Part shown: positions 6,032-7,098 of the stretch, piece by piece
How the letters are laid out: each line of letters begins with the position of its first letter
How positions within the stretch are numbered: the stretch's first letter is position 1
Assembly (NCBI GenBank): GCA_030667035.1
Contig: DAOUWQ010000066.1
Coordinates: 1-7,098, forward strand
From: Candidatus Heimdallarchaeota archaeon
Lineage (GTDB): Archaea > Asgardarchaeota > Heimdallarchaeia > JABLTI01
Reading direction: 5' to 3'
Length of the DNA stretch: 7,098 bases
The notes under the pieces: generated by a model
The model's input: only the letters and a program-made list of their open reading frames with translations
What the model was told of the DNA's origin: nothing
Database searches by the model: none
Translations under genes and position numbers: made by a program

Positions 6032-6930
6032 GTGAAAATATAGAGAAAATCGAAGAGAAACCAGCTAATAGCTTAAAAGTTGAGGAATATGGTATTCTAA
6101 AATTGTTAGTTGCTCCTTTCCGGATTTATTTCAAAAATTTCTTTCAAATGTTTAGTATTTCATTAATTCCCGAGTTACTCATCTTTGGAATATTTTACTT
6201 AGTTTTAATCAAGATTGAGTTTGATTTTGTTTTACAACGATTTACCAGCTTATCACTCGATTTTAGAAATGAAATTGTTACACCGTATCTTATTCCTCTG
6301 ATAATTATTGCTGTATTATTGATCATCTTAAGAAGTTCGATTATAACGAACATTTGTTGGAAATCAGTTGAGAAATCAAAAGTAAATGTTTTTTGGGCGA
6401 TAGATACAACCTTTAGAAGATTGAAGGAATTGTTTCTTGCTTCGTTAATAATAATTGGATTTCTTGCTGTTCCGGGTTTAATCTTTGTTTTTGGTGTGCT
6501 TTTCCAGAATGGAGTGCCATTCGTAAGTTGGACATTTATTGTAATTTCAGTTGGCTTACCTATTCTCTTAGGGAGTAAAATAAGCCTGTTTATTGTAGGT
6601 ATTAGTAAAGATAAATTGACTGTTGGTGCAGCATTTCAACGCTCTTGGGATTTAACAAGAAGGAGCAATTGGTTTAAAACCTCAATTATTGTTGGATTGT
6701 ATGGGATTATCGCAGTAATTCTTCCCTGGGTTTTAACAAACACCTTTATTGAAATGACGGGAGATTGGATGGGAATAATTATGATTTTTGTCAGAGCAAT
6801 ACTCTATCCATTATTTGATACTTCATTGACTTTAGCGTATCTCAACAATGATTACGAAGTATTACAACATGCAACGTTCAAAGATGATATAATTAAACAA
6901 CGAGAAAAATCAGAGCAAAAGACGAATTAG
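6028..6930 (+). CDS. Six-segment integral membrane protein, function unknown
   Basis: 300 residues with a short charged N-terminus (1-20), a basic amphipathic stretch (LLVAPFRIYFKNFFQ, 26-40) and about six hydrophobic segments, near 41-61, 86-106, 136-160, 168-192, 216-238 and 247-270. The C-terminal tail is hydrophilic and Lys/Glu-rich. The sequence A-A-F-Q-R-S-W-D-L-T-R at 201-211, placed just before a membrane segment, resembles a motif seen in the polytopic membrane domain associated with some glycerophosphodiester phosphodiesterases and in related DUF membrane proteins. No catalytic residues are recognisable, so no activity is assigned. The ATG is fixed by AAGGAGGG six bases upstream. 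It follows the split protease by 161 bases on the same strand and could belong with the proteases functionally, for instance as a membrane partner or substrate, but a T-tract and TATA-like box suggest separate transcription. It converges on the gene at the right edge. Confidence 0.85.
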   Translation: MSENIEKIEEKPANSLKVEEYGILKLLVAPFRIYFKNFFQMFSISLIPELLIFGIFYLVLIKIEFDFVLQRFTSLSLDFRNEIVTPYLIPLIIIAVLLIILRSSIITNICWKSVEKSKVNVFWAIDTTFRRLKELFLASLIIIGFLAVPGLIFVFGVLFQNGVPFVSWTFIVISVGLPILLGSKISLFIVGISKDKLTVGAAFQRSWDLTRRSNWFKTSIIVGLYGIIAVILPWVLTNTFIEMTGDWMGIIMIFVRAILYPLFDTSLTLAYLNNDYEVLQHATFKDDIIKQREKSEQKTN

Positions 6931-6959
6931 ACCGTCATTAAAGGTAGATCAAGCTGCTG

Positions 6960-6979
6960 AATTATTCAGGAGAATAATT
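6960..6979. terminator. Hairpin between convergent genes, over the minus-strand stop codon
   Basis: AATTATTC (6960-6967) and GAATAATT (6972-6979) form a perfect 8-bp stem with an AGGA loop. It includes the minus-strand stop codon (6962-6964) and lies 29 bases after the plus-strand stop at 6930. It could mark the 3' end of either transcript. The AT-rich stem is of modest stability. Confidence 0.4.
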
Positions 6980-7096
6980 GGGTAGCTCTACTAAACATTT
7001 CTCTTCTTTCATAAGATGATAAATTTTTAATGTAGTATCAATGAGTGCTTCTTTTATTGCTTCTTCTGCAACAGCTTCGATTGTTAGTTCTAGTTG
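6962..7096 (-). CDS. C-terminal end of an unidentified gene, partial
   Basis: An open frame enters from the right edge on the minus strand and runs 44 codons to a TAA at 6964-6962. The peptide contains AVAEEAIKEALIDTTLKIYHLMKEEKCLVELPNYSPE, with a helical, acidic/Ala-rich start and a polar end. Its composition looks like real protein, and the other two minus-strand frames here are closed. It is convergent with the membrane protein gene. No family can be named from this fragment, and the rest of the gene lies outside the window. Confidence 0.55.
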   Translation of the reverse strand, partial: QLELTIEAVAEEAIKEALIDTTLKIYHLMKEEKCLVELPNYSPE

Positions 7097-7098
7097 GA

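Overview
This is an AT-rich window from an archaeon. The evidence is a group II chaperonin (thermosome) subunit, an Ard1-type N-terminal acetyltransferase resembling the Sulfolobus enzyme, archaeal TATA-like boxes upstream of genes, and Shine-Dalgarno sequences of the GGTGAT/GAGGT type. The lineage cannot be fixed by eye. The protein style and base composition would fit an Asgard archaeon, but that is inference. There are no RNA genes, CRISPR arrays or insertion sequences, and no gene-free stretch exceeds about 200 bases.

Left part (1-2322): the thermosome subunit (116-1762, +) has its own promoter region and a 14-bp near-palindrome in its leader. It converges on a GNAT-family N-terminal acetyltransferase (1843-2322, -). 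Inverted repeats straddle the stop codons of both genes. In the acetyltransferase, the usual glycine of the acetyl-CoA loop is replaced by lysine.

Middle part (2518-5866): two tandem paralogous site-2 proteases (M50 family), each with two CxxC...CxxC zinc ribbons on the N-terminal side and a membrane-embedded HExxH/LDG protease core. Both appear to start at TTG behind a short Shine-Dalgarno. The first copy is intact at 545 residues. The second is split by a one-base frameshift at about 4907 into a zinc-ribbon half (4260-4910) and a protease half (about 4911-5866). Restoring one base gives about 535 residues that match the first copy end to end.

Right part (6028-7098): a six-segment membrane protein of unknown role, with a strong ribosome binding site preceded by a 9-residue mini-ORF that overlaps its start. 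At the far right is the C-terminal end of an unidentified minus-strand gene, converging on the membrane protein, with a hairpin over its stop codon.

Functionally the window combines protein quality control and modification (chaperonin, N-terminal acetylation) with a membrane module: two zinc-ribbon intramembrane proteases and a polytopic membrane protein, all on one strand. A shared role for the protease pair and the membrane protein in membrane signalling or quality control is only a hypothesis. The most noteworthy item is the tandem zinc-ribbon protease pair with its single frameshift.
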